A DNA stretch of 64,000 nt from Picrophilus oshimae DSM 9789. GTDB lineage: Archaea; Thermoplasmatota; Thermoplasmata; Thermoplasmatales; Thermoplasmataceae. The translations under genes were made by a program, and so were the position numbers. Of this stretch, positions 29,849-38,779 are shown in pieces. Location: NCBI RefSeq assembly GCF_900176435.1, contig NZ_FWYE01000001.1:248001-312000 (forward strand). Direction: 5' to 3'. The notes beneath the pieces are model-generated. The model saw only the letters and a program-made list of their open reading frames with translations, was not told where the DNA came from and made no database searches. Every line of letters starts with the position of its first letter. Position 1 is the stretch's first letter.

Positions 29849-30820
29849 TTATATCTTTGATATATTAAACCTTGCGTTAACGTGATAAAAAAATGGGGAT
29901 ACAGATTTTACCCTGTGATAATCATACAAAGTGAGATTATATCCATAACTTCTTGCCTTTTTAATTATTGGTTCATACGAATTTTTAATATAATTCTTAT
30001 CTGTTAGGTAATGCATTGATATTTTACCATTGTTTTTTATATGAGATAGCGCATGCGGAAGAAATTCTATTGATTTAAAATTACCCATCATTATATAATC
30101 TGCCTTTATTTTCGATGATATTAACCTGGAATCGCAGTTGAATATCTCTACTCTGGTTTTTATATTGTTAATTTCAATATTTCTCTTTAAAAATTTTATG
30201 GCCTCAGGATTTATATCGCATAGTATTGCGCCTGAAGGCCTTTTATATTTTAATGCTGGAATGGAAAAATATCCTATGCCGGCAAACATATCCATAAAAA
30301 CCTTGCCATTCAGGTCTTCGTATATATTTGATCTTTCATTTATATTTCCAGGTGAGAACATCACCTTCTCAGGATCTAATAGATATTTAACGCCATTTTC
30401 AAGATGTAATGTCTCACCACCACTGCCATATATCAACTTTAACGATGGTTTTCTAAGATCGCCATGGATCCTGCCTGTTTCCATGTAAACTGAGGAAACA
30501 TTAAGTATTTCTGCAAGTATGCTTCCAATAATTTTCTCATGCCTGGTATTTTTTATTATTATTGATGAGCCTATTCTCACCCATTTTTCAGGATAATTCT
30601 TTATTCCATTTCGTTCCATCTCATTTTTTAACATGGTTTTTATGCTGTTCTTCTCCTTGAAATCATGACTTATTGAACCATCTATATTTTTTATAACTGG
30701 AACATAGATGTAATCTTCATCGTGATCATAAACCAGATCCCTGTTTACAATGCCTGATCTCTCTATTCTCTTAAGCGTCTTTATATCATGTTTTTCGACC
30801 TTTATAGCATGGGCAAGCAT
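29849..30820 (-). CDS. taw2: Met-10-family tRNA modification enzyme, probably Taw2 (wyosine pathway)
   Basis: Class I SAM-fold enzyme of the Trm5/Taw2 family, about 323 residues. An N-terminal RNA-contacting region is followed by FMDMFAGIGYFSIP (SAM loop), AILCDINPEAIKFLKRNIEIN, and ADYIMMGNFKSIEFLPHAL. The M-G motif at this last site resembles Taw2, which transfers an aminocarboxypropyl group to tRNA-Phe, rather than the N-L-P of Trm5 methyltransferases; a Trm5 role is the main alternative. The ATG at 30820 is about 25 bases from ttttatatataag (30837-30849); ATG 30826 adds two residues. Confidence 0.75.
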   Translation of the reverse strand: MLAHAIKVEKHDIKTLKRIERSGIVNRDLVYDHDEDYIYVPVIKNIDGSISHDFKEKNSIKTMLKNEMERNGIKNYPEKWVRIGSSIIIKNTRHEKIIGSILAEILNVSSVYMETGRIHGDLRKPSLKLIYGSGGETLHLENGVKYLLDPEKVMFSPGNINERSNIYEDLNGKVFMDMFAGIGYFSIPALKYKRPSGAILCDINPEAIKFLKRNIEINNIKTRVEIFNCDSRLISSKIKADYIMMGNFKSIEFLPHALSHIKNNGKISMHYLTDKNYIKNSYEPIIKKARSYGYNLTLYDYHRVKSVSPFFYHVNARFNISKI

Positions 30821-30989
30821 TGGCATATAATTAATGTTTTATATATAAGCATCATTTTTTATTTAATAATTAATATTTAATAAATAGTATTAATTGTTTA
30901 AATTTATATGCCTCTAAAAAATTTTAATTTAAAATTTATAATTATTACAAAAGTCTCTAAATTTTTATTTAATGATGCTATTTTTCTCC

Positions 30990-31430
30990 ATGAAGGTTTA
31001 CTCATTTTTTGGATCTTCTGGCTCCGGAAAAACAACGTTGATATATGATTTAATCTCAAGATTTTCAGACAAATATAAAATAGTATATATAAAAAATATA
31101 CATGACAACATATCATTGGATTTTAATGGCAAAGATACATGGAGGATGGAAAGTGCAGGCGCATACATAACCTATGGACTGACTCCAACAAGAACATACA
31201 GGATGGAAAGAAAAAGATATGATATAAAAAATATCATAAACGATGGCGACATTGTTTTTATTGAGGGTTTCAGGGATTACAGGGATTCAACAAGATTTCT
31301 ACTGCTTGGAGATGCCGAATATAAAAAGTACGGATATGATTTCATTATAAATACCACAAACAGGGAATTCATGGATGGAATAAAATATCCGGAAGAAATA
31401 GATAAAATAATAGAAATAATGGGTATTTAA
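30990..31430 (+). CDS. mobB: Molybdopterin-guanine dinucleotide biosynthesis protein MobB
   Basis: 146 residues with a P-loop near the N-terminus (FFGSSGSGKTTL), IVYIKNIHDN, a DTWRMESAGA switch region and IVFIEGFRD, the MobB GTPase pattern. MobB binds GTP and helps attach GMP to molybdopterin or load the cofactor. It is shorter than bacterial MobB (about 170). The ATG at 30990 follows an A/T box at about 30958-30968 by the leaderless spacing; an upstream in-frame ATG at 30972 is less likely. No other molybdenum genes are in view. Confidence 0.85.
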   Translation: MKVYSFFGSSGSGKTTLIYDLISRFSDKYKIVYIKNIHDNISLDFNGKDTWRMESAGAYITYGLTPTRTYRMERKRYDIKNIINDGDIVFIEGFRDYRDSTRFLLLGDAEYKKYGYDFIINTTNREFMDGIKYPEEIDKIIEIMGI

Positions 31431-31469
31431 TGATAAATTGTATATCCAATTTTGCAATTTACCATTAAA

Positions 31470-32408
31470 ATGTTAAATAAAAAAATGATAAGAATAAAAA
31501 GCAGGGCATTAAAAGGTAATAAATTAAATGATAGCGATGAGAGGGATATACTGGTTTTTTACCCGGATCATGTTGATCATGGAATACTTTTTATAGAGCT
31601 TGCAGGCCTTAACGGAACGCCTAAATTAAACAACAGGTTTTCAGAGATAATAACAAAGCTTTACAAAAATGGGAAAATTGAGAATTCGGTAATTATAAAT
31701 CCAGATTTCTCAACAAGATTTCATGTTAACCAGTACATGAATTCTCCTGAGGTTGGTAACTACGAGGATTTCATAATCAATGAGATAATACCAGAGGTAT
31801 CTGAAATGTTTCATACAGATAAGACCGTTTTATTCGGGAAATCCTCCGGCGGCTTCGGTGCATACAACCTTGCCGTTAGGCACAGTGATATAATAAACGG
31901 TTTTGCAGATCATTTTGGTGATAGCTGCTTTGAGTACGTTTACATACCAGATATACCGGTTGCCTATAAATATCTAAGGGATAAATCAATAGATGATTTT
32001 ATATCTGAAACATCAGGCAAATCTGATATAAGCGATGATGAAATAAGAACATTAAACATAATAGGCATGTCCGCATTTTATTCTTACAATGATCATGGTT
32101 TTGATCTTCCATTTGATAATGAGAACGGATCTTTTAAAAACGATGTCTGGAACAGATGGATTTATTACGATCCGGCAAAGAATATAGAAAAATATCTAAA
32201 TGAGCTTAGAAGGCTTTCAATATACATGGACGTTGGCCTAAAGGATGAGTACAATTTATTCATAGGGCTTAGAACAATGCACAGCAAGCTTTTAAAGAAT
32301 AACATAGAACACTGCTACCTGGAGTTCAATGGCGGGCACTTTGGCAACAGCAAGAGGTACGAGTTTTCCCTGCCATACTTCGTTGAAAGGTTTAAGAATA
32401 CTTTTTAA
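31470..32408 (+). CDS. Putative esterase (alpha/beta hydrolase, esterase D-like)
   Basis: About 312 residues. The nucleophile elbow GKSSGGFGAYNLA gives the G-x-S-x-G serine, and the C-terminal GGHFGNSKRYEFSLPYF supplies the expected His; an Asp is likely in YMDVGLKDEYN. HVDHGILFIELAGL marks the first strands and oxyanion region. No signal peptide, so a cytoplasmic esterase of unknown substrate. The ATG at 31470 is 27 bases from ttgtatatcc (31438-31447); ATG 31485 is an alternative. Confidence 0.75.
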   Translation: MLNKKMIRIKSRALKGNKLNDSDERDILVFYPDHVDHGILFIELAGLNGTPKLNNRFSEIITKLYKNGKIENSVIINPDFSTRFHVNQYMNSPEVGNYEDFIINEIIPEVSEMFHTDKTVLFGKSSGGFGAYNLAVRHSDIINGFADHFGDSCFEYVYIPDIPVAYKYLRDKSIDDFISETSGKSDISDDEIRTLNIIGMSAFYSYNDHGFDLPFDNENGSFKNDVWNRWIYYDPAKNIEKYLNELRRLSIYMDVGLKDEYNLFIGLRTMHSKLLKNNIEHCYLEFNGGHFGNSKRYEFSLPYFVERFKNTF

Positions 32409-32430
32409 ACAAGGATAACATCATTTTTTA

Positions 32431-33249
32431 ATGAGAAAATTAAAGATGGAAAACGGCTCCGAGATAATTTTAAATGATGATTTAAAAAGAATTGTTTCAT
32501 TCAGCCCTGCTGTTACCGAAACGCTTTTCGACCTTGGCCTTGGCGATAACATCATAGCTGATTCCGCATTCTGTGCAAGACCAGAGGGTGCAAAAAACAA
32601 GAGGAAGCTTGCAAGTTATTCAACGACAAGAATTGATGTCCTTGAGGAATTGAAACCAGATATTATATTAACAATTGGCGGTTACCAGGAAATACTTTAC
32701 AATAAATTAAATGATAAGTTCAAAACCTATATGTTTGAACTACCATCTTCAATGTTTGGCATACTTGATATGATCAACAGGATAGGCATAGTTGTTAACA
32801 GAAAAAAGGAGGCAAGGGATCTCGTTTCCTCATTAAGTAAAAATATAAAAATAAATGATGGAAAGATAAAAACATACTTTGAAATGGATCTTGGGGGCCC
32901 GGTAACCTTTGGCTCCATGAGCTATATTACGGATGCACTTTATTTTCTTGGCTTTGAAACCATATACATGAAATACGATGCTGAATGGCTTTATCCCGAT
33001 TTTGAATTTGTTAAAACCATGGATCCAGACGTTATAATATATGAACATAAGATGTACCGTGATTTCAATGAAAAGGATATGGAAAAAATTATAAATGACA
33101 GGGACTGGCATAATATAAGTGCAGTCAGAAATGGAAACGTTTTCATAACCCCGGGCAAGCTCGACTTCTTTGCACATCATGGACCATCGTTTTTCAGGGA
33201 GGTAATACCCTGGGCGGATAATGTATACAAGTCAATAAAAAGATTATAA
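32431..33249 (+). CDS. BtuF/FecB-like binding protein lacking a signal peptide
   Basis: 272 residues of the helical-backbone metal/cobalamin-binding fold: RIVSFSPAVTETLFDLGLGDNIIADS at the N-terminus, VLEELKPDIILTIGGYQEI, and GNVFITPGKLDFFAHHGPSFF at the end. This is the COG0614-type BtuF domain. No signal peptide or lipobox is present: translation starts MRKLKMENGSEIIL, and the ATG is 26 bases after tttttaaac, so an exported N-terminus seems excluded. No BtuC or BtuD lies nearby. It may bind cobalamin or another ligand in the cytoplasm (inference). Confidence 0.78.
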   Translation: MRKLKMENGSEIILNDDLKRIVSFSPAVTETLFDLGLGDNIIADSAFCARPEGAKNKRKLASYSTTRIDVLEELKPDIILTIGGYQEILYNKLNDKFKTYMFELPSSMFGILDMINRIGIVVNRKKEARDLVSSLSKNIKINDGKIKTYFEMDLGGPVTFGSMSYITDALYFLGFETIYMKYDAEWLYPDFEFVKTMDPDVIIYEHKMYRDFNEKDMEKIINDRDWHNISAVRNGNVFITPGKLDFFAHHGPSFFREVIPWADNVYKSIKRL

Positions 33250-33250
33250 A

Positions 33251-33799
33251 TTAATAAAAATGCTCATCTATAATATATGATATAATATGTATAATCGCTG
33301 TATGAATATCCTGGATGTTTGGCGTTTTGTCTGAATTTACATATATTACTTCATTGCATATGTTTTTTAAAAGCTCATGGTTTGAACCTGTCATTGCAAT
33401 TGTGATTGCATTTTTATCCCTGGCCTTTTTCAATGCATTTATTACATTTATTGATCTTCCTGACGTTGTTATTCCTATTACACAGTCATTTTCGTTGCAT
33501 AAGGCCTCGATCTGCCTTGAAAATACATTTTCATAGCCGTAATCATTTGATATGGCCGTTATTACTGATCCATTGGACAGGGATATTGCAGGTAGGGCCG
33601 ACCGTGATCTTAAAAAATGCCCATTGAGCTCCGCTGTTAAATGATCGGCATCTGCAGATGAGCCGCCGTTTCCAAATGATATTATTTTGCCATTGTTTTC
33701 AATGGTTTTTATTATTAAATCTGCAATTCTTGTTATTGCTTTAATATCAATCGATTTAAGCATGTTTATATCATCTTCTATGTAAGAATTTATATCCAT
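33251..33799 (-). CDS. gmhA: Phosphoheptose isomerase (GmhA-like SIS protein)
   Basis: 182 residues of SIS fold with FGNGGSSADADHLTAELNGHF, the GmhA signature including metal-binding His, then ISNDYGYENVFSRQIEAL, GITTSGRSINVINAL and NIQDIHTAIIHIISYIID (catalytic Gln/His region). GmhA converts sedoheptulose 7-phosphate to D-glycero-D-manno-heptose 7-phosphate. It is divergent from a ROK kinase gene with about 76 bases between. The substrate would come from the transketolase/transaldolase step (15 kb). The missing heptose kinase, phosphatase and nucleotidyltransferase are not seen adjacent. Confidence 0.85.
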   Translation of the reverse strand: MDINSYIEDDINMLKSIDIKAITRIADLIIKTIENNGKIISFGNGGSSADADHLTAELNGHFLRSRSALPAISLSNGSVITAISNDYGYENVFSRQIEALCNENDCVIGITTSGRSINVINALKKARDKNAITIAMTGSNHELLKNICNEVIYVNSDKTPNIQDIHTAIIHIISYIIDEHFY

Positions 33800-33875
33800 G
33801 GAAATAAATACACGAATTATTTAAATACTTTTATTAATGTAAAAAGCTTATAATAATCATTGGCATTTTTTATCA
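33800..33875. promoter_or_regulatory. Divergent promoter region gmhA / ROK kinase
   Basis: Two TATA-like boxes are visible: attatttaaatac (about 33815-33828), placed about 24 bases before the gmhA ATG on the minus strand, and agcttataataat (about 33844-33856), about 26 bases before the ROK ATG at 33876. Both genes are therefore predicted to be leaderless. Confidence 0.5.
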
Positions 33876-34679
33876 ATGTATTTTATAGGATTTGACATAG
33901 GTGGAACAAACACATCACTTGTACTTGTGGAATACAATGATAATATAAAGATTATTTCTGTAAATAAGTTCAGGAGCTATGCCAATAGTTACAAGGATGA
34001 AATAAACGCGGCCTCAGATATAATAGATTCCTGGATTTTAAATTATAATATAGATAGAATCGGCGTCAGCATAGGAGGCCCGCTTGATTATAAAAATGGA
34101 ATCATACTTGAACCACCACACCTGCCTGGATTCTGGCATGTTAATTTAAAGAGTATACTTGAAAAAAGGTTTAATGTACCTGTAAACATCATGCATGATG
34201 CATTATCTTCAACAATAGCAGAGTGGAGATGGGGTAATGGCATTAATTCAAGGAACATGACATTTATGACCTTTGGCACCGGTTTTGGGGCAGGTTTTAT
34301 AATAAATGGAAGACCTTACATAAATGATAAAAGCCTTGAGATAGGCTATAATAAATTATCCATTAAATCAGGGCTAAACTATGATTACATATGCAGCGGC
34401 AGCGGTTTAAACGACATGGCAAAAATATACGGTGAGAAATACGCTGTAAGAAAATCCATGGAGCATCTTGGGTATCTGCTTGCATTCCTTGCAAACACCT
34501 TTGCATTTGAAATGGCGGTTATAGGCGGTGTCTTTACATACAGGTACAATGAGTTTTATCCATTACTATATAAAAAATTCAGAAAGTTCTCAATAAACGA
34601 TATGAAAATACTACCATCAAGGTTTGGAAGCGATATTGGTGTTTATTCAAGCATGGCGGCAGCCCTGTATGAAGATTAA
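33876..34679 (+). CDS. ROK-family sugar kinase-like protein
   Basis: 267 residues with the ATPase core: phosphate-1 loop FDIGGTNTSLVLVE, IGVSIGGPLD, catalytic Asp108 in MHDALSSTIAEWRWG, FGTGFGAGFIINGRPY, and IGGVF. The usual ROK zinc motif C-x-C-G-x2-G-C is absent (ICSGSGLND instead) and the E-x-GH sugar-binding motif reads EIGY, so the substrate probably differs from glucose. Its end overlaps the MFS gene by 11 bases. Beside gmhA, it could act on a heptose or related sugar (inference). Confidence 0.8.
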   Translation: MYFIGFDIGGTNTSLVLVEYNDNIKIISVNKFRSYANSYKDEINAASDIIDSWILNYNIDRIGVSIGGPLDYKNGIILEPPHLPGFWHVNLKSILEKRFNVPVNIMHDALSSTIAEWRWGNGINSRNMTFMTFGTGFGAGFIINGRPYINDKSLEIGYNKLSIKSGLNYDYICSGSGLNDMAKIYGEKYAVRKSMEHLGYLLAFLANTFAFEMAVIGGVFTYRYNEFYPLLYKKFRKFSINDMKILPSRFGSDIGVYSSMAAALYED

Positions 34680-35802
34680 TATCATAGGAACTGCACTTGT
34701 TTCATTTATAATGAATTCCACGCTCCGCTTCTTTGTGCCTGTTCTTCTACCATTTATTATATCAAATCTTAATATAAATGTATACCTTGGATCGCTTCTT
34801 GTAACGGCATACTGGATAGGATATACATTTATGCAGATACCATCAGGCATAATTGCAGACAGAATTGGAATTTCATTATCCGCAAGATTATCATTTTTTG
34901 CAATGGTTTTATTATTCACCGGATTTTACTTTTTTAGATCGTATTTATGCTATTTTTTGATACAGGTATTTATTGGGGCCGCATCGGCCATGGTTTATGT
35001 GTCTGATACCGCAATTGTTCAGGCAGCAAGTGAATTAAAGAAAAGAGCGGAAAGCGTGGGAATATATCAGACGGGATTCTTTATAGGCGCCTCACTGGGT
35101 GAATACCTTGTATTAAGAACCTTTGATATAAGCTTTGATTTTTCCTTCTATTTTATAATGATCCTGTTAATCATTGCATTAATATTAAACATACTTTTTA
35201 TGAATTATAAAGATTTTAAAAGACCGCCGGGCAGGATAGATAGAAATATAGTATACGTTGCATTGATAAGATTTTCAGCAGGTTTTTCATATATTGGCTT
35301 TGCAGCAATCTTTACAACGTTTATAGTATACACTGGTATTGTAAATTATAAAAATGCATACATATATGCATGGATTCCCGCCTCAGGGGGCCTAATAACA
35401 TCACCCATAGGCGGTATTATATCGTCAAGACTCGGTATCAATAAATCAATTTTATCGATAATACCAGTTATTATTATGGATTTTATTATAATGTTTTTGA
35501 ATTATCTAAAAAAATACATATTTTTGCTATCATTTTTCACCGGAATTATGTACGGCATCTATGCAGGACCATCCATGGGAATGGCCTCTGATTTCAGTGG
35601 CGGTGATAAAAACATAGCATCATCAAGCGGAATAATAAACTTCAGCTCCCAGGTTGGCGGAACAATATCGCCAATCATTATAGGTTTTTTATATTCAATT
35701 TATCATTCATTTTATATACCGTTTATATTTATATCATTGACATCGATGATTGTTTTAACAATACCAATTTTGAAGTTAAGAATTCATACCAGATACCTTT
35801 AA
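34669..35802 (+). CDS. Major facilitator superfamily transporter
   Basis: 377 residues from ATG 34669 with about 12 transmembrane helices. The loop 2-3 MFS motif is recognisable as GIIADRIGISLSARL, and a second-half counterpart is GIISSRLGINKSIL. Proton-driven sugar or organic-acid uptake would suit an acidophile, but the substrate is unknown. Overlap with the ROK kinase stop suggests co-translation and a shared pathway. Confidence 0.85.
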   Translation: MKINIIGTALVSFIMNSTLRFFVPVLLPFIISNLNINVYLGSLLVTAYWIGYTFMQIPSGIIADRIGISLSARLSFFAMVLLFTGFYFFRSYLCYFLIQVFIGAASAMVYVSDTAIVQAASELKKRAESVGIYQTGFFIGASLGEYLVLRTFDISFDFSFYFIMILLIIALILNILFMNYKDFKRPPGRIDRNIVYVALIRFSAGFSYIGFAAIFTTFIVYTGIVNYKNAYIYAWIPASGGLITSPIGGIISSRLGINKSILSIIPVIIMDFIIMFLNYLKKYIFLLSFFTGIMYGIYAGPSMGMASDFSGGDKNIASSSGIINFSSQVGGTISPIIIGFLYSIYHSFYIPFIFISLTSMIVLTIPILKLRIHTRYL

Positions 35803-35846
35803 ATACTAAATAAAAATATCTACTTGCTTTTAAAGGAAGTAAGAGA

Positions 35847-36284
35847 ATGGAAGAAATAACCAAGATAAAGGATCTAAACCCTTCTTCAAGGCGTGTAAAC
35901 GTTGTTGGGAAGGTAGTGTCAGTGAGTGAGCCAAAGGAGATTAAGACAAGATTTGGAGAGGACAAGGCGGTAACAGAGGTTGTTATAGCAGATGACACAG
36001 GAAAGATTACATTAACGCTCTGGAATGAACAGGCAGATAATGTAAAGGATGCTGTGGCATTGAGAATAGACAACGGTTACGTTTCATTACTAAGAGGTCA
36101 CATGAGATTAAACGTTGGAAAATACGGTTCCCTTTCTCAGACAGATGATGAAATAGAGGCAAATGAAGATCTTGACATGAGTGAGAAGGAGTACGAAAAC
36201 CAGTACAATTACAGAAACAATAATTACAGGAAAAATAACAATTACAGAAACAGGAATTTTAGAAAATATGATGATGAAGAGTAA
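35847..36284 (+). CDS. Single-stranded DNA-binding protein (single OB fold, RPA-like/crenarchaeal-type)
   Basis: 145 residues. An OB fold spans about 1-105 (NVVGKVVSVSEPKEIKTRFGEDKAVTEVVIADDTGKITLTLW; aromatic DNA-contacting residues around W and Y). The C-terminal tail (about 113-145) has repeated Y-R-N/K-N units rich in Asn, Tyr and Arg, ending in an acidic DDEE. The layout, one OB fold plus flexible tail, is like the Sulfolobus SSB rather than multi-OB euryarchaeal RPA. It converges with the DNA ligase gene two bases away. Confidence 0.85.
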   Translation: MEEITKIKDLNPSSRRVNVVGKVVSVSEPKEIKTRFGEDKAVTEVVIADDTGKITLTLWNEQADNVKDAVALRIDNGYVSLLRGHMRLNVGKYGSLSQTDDEIEANEDLDMSEKEYENQYNYRNNNYRKNNNYRNRNFRKYDDEE

Positions 36285-36286
36285 AT

Positions 36287-38044
36287 TTAACTCTTCTCAA
36301 TAACCTTTTTCTGTGCCTTATACATTTCTATAATCTCATTTGTTGTTGTTGCATCCTCTGGCTTTTTATCATCCCTTGGCTTTATTAACCTTGGAAACCT
36401 TAATGCAAGGCCAGAGCCCTTTTCTATGATGTTCATTGCACAGGTATGAACAGGGCTAACTGTTATTTCAGCACCGCGTATCTCAAGAACAAGTGATGGA
36501 TATATCCAGTGATCCGGTTCCATTGATGAGTTCACCCTTGCAGGCTTCTTTTCAACGATTTTGTCCCCAAGGAGCCTTGGCATTTCAGATAGCATTTCGT
36601 CTGTAAAGCCCGAGCCAAGCTTGCATACCGTTTCAAATGTGTCATCTTTGCTGTTATAGCATGCCAGCAAAAGAGCCCCAAATGTTCCCTTTCTACGTCC
36701 ATGGCCGTCGAATGCACCAACAACAACCAGATCCAGGGAGTCAGAAAGCTCACTCTGGTAGTCCCTCTTAAACTTTATCCATAACCAGCCCCTGGCACCT
36801 GCCCTGTATATTGAATCTATGCCGTTACTCTTTGCAACTATACCCTCACAGCCCTCCTCTATTGATCTTTCAAAGAATTTCATTATATCGTGTTCATCAT
36901 CTGAAACTATTCTTTTTGCAAGCTTAAAGTACTCGTTTTCCTTAAAATTCTTCTCCAGTATTGATCTCCTTTCAGGATATGGCAGATTAACAAGGGATTT
37001 ACCGTTTAAATATAATATATCAAATATAAACATGACAATTGGCACCTCCCTGGTTTTTTCTGTTAGTTCATATTTTCTCCCACGACGCTTTGAAACCATT
37101 TGAAATGGATATAATTCACCTGTTTCCGGATTGTATGGCACTGATTCACCATCTATTATACACGAATCAAATGAATAATATGACTTAAAATTTTGAACAA
37201 TGTCAGGAAAGCTTGATGTCGTTTCCTCAAGACCCCTGGAAAATATCTTTATCCCGCCTTTAAGGAAGTGCAGCTGTGTCCTGAGGCCATCGTATTTATA
37301 TTCATATGATGCATTGTGCCCCATCTTATTTCTTATATCAGAAATTGATTGAAGCCTCTCTGCCAGCATGACCTTAAATGGTATTAATGGAACCGGACCG
37401 GCATTTAAAAGTTCATTTATATTTCCCATCATTAGGTTCTCTGCAATGTAGCCAAGATCCGGGTGAAAATTATACGCTGTTTCTATATCATCTGCGTATT
37501 TTTTCTCTGAAAATGCCTCTATTAAGCCATCAAGTATTGTTGAATCTGCAACGCCAAGCCTTAATTTTCCAGTTATTATCCTTGTTATGTATTTTATCTC
37601 CATGGGTCCCGAGTTTATTAAAAGATCTATGTATGCATCCATCTTTGTCTTTATGCTTCCGTGACCTGTATAACCTGAGATCTTAATAAGCTGGTTGTAA
37701 ACATAATCGACTGTTAAACTTTCCTTTAGAAGTGGCCTTTGAATTCCAGATGAGCTTATTTCCTCTGCTGTGGAGCCAAGATCGCCAAGCCTCGAGAAGA
37801 TCCTGTTTATATCCTCTTCTGATCTGCCCGACGCCTTTGAAAGCGATTTTATTATCAATTTGTCTGAAAGCCCAAGCTCTATGCCCAAGTAATCCGGCAT
37901 TAGCTTGCCCTGTACAAGATAGACAAGCTTTTTTAAATCATCACCTGATCTTTTAAAAAGCTCAGCAAGTATTGATGTTAATTCCAAACGTTTTGTTGTT
38001 TCCTCCATCCTTGAGAAGTATGATGCAACATCCGAGAAATCCAT
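36287..38044 (-). CDS. lig: ATP-dependent DNA ligase
   Basis: 585 residues: N-terminal DNA-binding domain, adenylation domain with motif I EYKYDGLR (lysine nucleophile, K250 from this start), motif III IIDGE, motif IV EGIVAKS, motif [12 protein letters not shown], and a C-terminal OB domain. It seals nicks during replication and repair. The ATG at 38044 is about 26 bases from an attatttattaat stretch (38063-38075); an in-frame ATG 15 bases upstream is less likely. Confidence 0.95.
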
Positions 38045-38129
38045 ATTTATATATAACATATTATTTATTAATCTTTCCTTATTTTAAGAATGTTAAAATT
38101 TATATTCTATGTTTAAATCTGGTATTTGT

Positions 38130-38224
38130 CCCGGCTTAGCTCAGTTGGTAGAGCGACGGACTGTAGAGATGTCTCTGCAAACGCAGATATCCGTAGGTCT
38201 CTGGTTCGAATCCGGAAGCCGGGA
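38130..38224 (+). tRNA. tRNA-Tyr (GTA) with a 22-base intron
   Basis: The acceptor stem cccggct/agccggg, D-stem gctc/gagc, anticodon stem acgga/tccgt and T-stem tctgg/ccgga all pair, with discriminator A at 38224 and C1-G72, the archaeal tyrosine identity pair. The anticodon GTA is at 38163-38165. An intron interrupts after position 37. A TATA-like atttatat near 38098-38105 sits about 28 bases upstream. The gene ends three bases before the stop codon of the convergent nicotinamidase gene. Confidence 0.93.
38167..38188 (+). other. tRNA-Tyr intron, bulge-helix-bulge
   Basis: 22 bases at the canonical 37/38 site. CTGT (38161-38164) can pair with GCAG (38183-38186, one G-U), leaving three-base bulges aga (38165-38167 read a-g-a) and ata (38187-38189), each cut after its second base. 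This is the archaeal splicing-endonuclease recognition motif. Confidence 0.8.
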
Positions 38225-38227
38225 CTT

Positions 38228-38758
38228 CTAGTTTTTTATTGATTCCTCAAGGTCATTCAATGTTATTATTTTAGAGCCGTAAACCCTTTTGTAGTAATCC
38301 TCCCAGTTTTTATCTATCCTTGCTGCAACAGCATCTTTAATAATTATCGTTTCATAACCAAGGTAGAATGCATCTGCTGTTGTGTGCCTCACGCATATAT
38401 CTGCATCAAGGCCTATTAAAAAGAGGCGCCCCGCATTTAAATAATTTAATATTGCATCAAGGTTTGTATCATGGAAGGCACTGTAAAAATGCTTTTCTAT
38501 TATAAAATCACCTGGATTTAACTTTAATTCATCTATTATTTTTGATCCCCAGCTATTCTTCATGGCATGCTCTCCCCATAATTTCATCTCAAAATCGTAT
38601 TTATTATGTGAATCACATGCGTATATCACAGGAAGATTTTTATTATGAAAGATCTCTACAACCCTTGATGCTGGCCCAACGGTTTTCAATGCCTCATCTG
38701 TTTTAAGTGCACCGTGGATAAAATCGTTTAGCATATCTATTACAATTAGGACGTCCAT
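38228..38758 (-). CDS. pncA: Nicotinamidase / isochorismatase-family hydrolase
   Basis: 176 residues. The cysteine-hydrolase triad is visible as D8 (VIDMLNDF), K89 (IIEKHFYSAF) and C122 (GLDADICVRHTTADAF), with metal-ligand residues D49 and H51 in CDSHN. This fits nicotinamidase, converting nicotinamide to nicotinate for NAD salvage. The ATG at 38758 is about 26 bases from an aaatatttat box that lies inside an inverted repeat, suggesting repression of this promoter. Confidence 0.85.
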   Translation of the reverse strand: MDVLIVIDMLNDFIHGALKTDEALKTVGPASRVVEIFHNKNLPVIYACDSHNKYDFEMKLWGEHAMKNSWGSKIIDELKLNPGDFIIEKHFYSAFHDTNLDAILNYLNAGRLFLIGLDADICVRHTTADAFYLGYETIIIKDAVAARIDKNWEDYYKRVYGSKIITLNDLEESIKN

Positions 38759-38779
38759 GGATAATTATGACCGGATTGG

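Noticed and set aside
30840-30975. Small RNA or gene in the AT-rich spacer before mobB
   Set aside because: Only A/T palindromes expected by composition and the two divergent promoters are visible.
32833-33180. 115-codon minus-strand frame opposite the BtuF-like gene
   Set aside because: It mirrors a conserved gene; no recognisable domain.
36190-36270. Short DNA repeats in the SSB tail as tandem repeat element
   Set aside because: They are codon-level repeats for the Y-R-N units of the protein tail and stay in frame.
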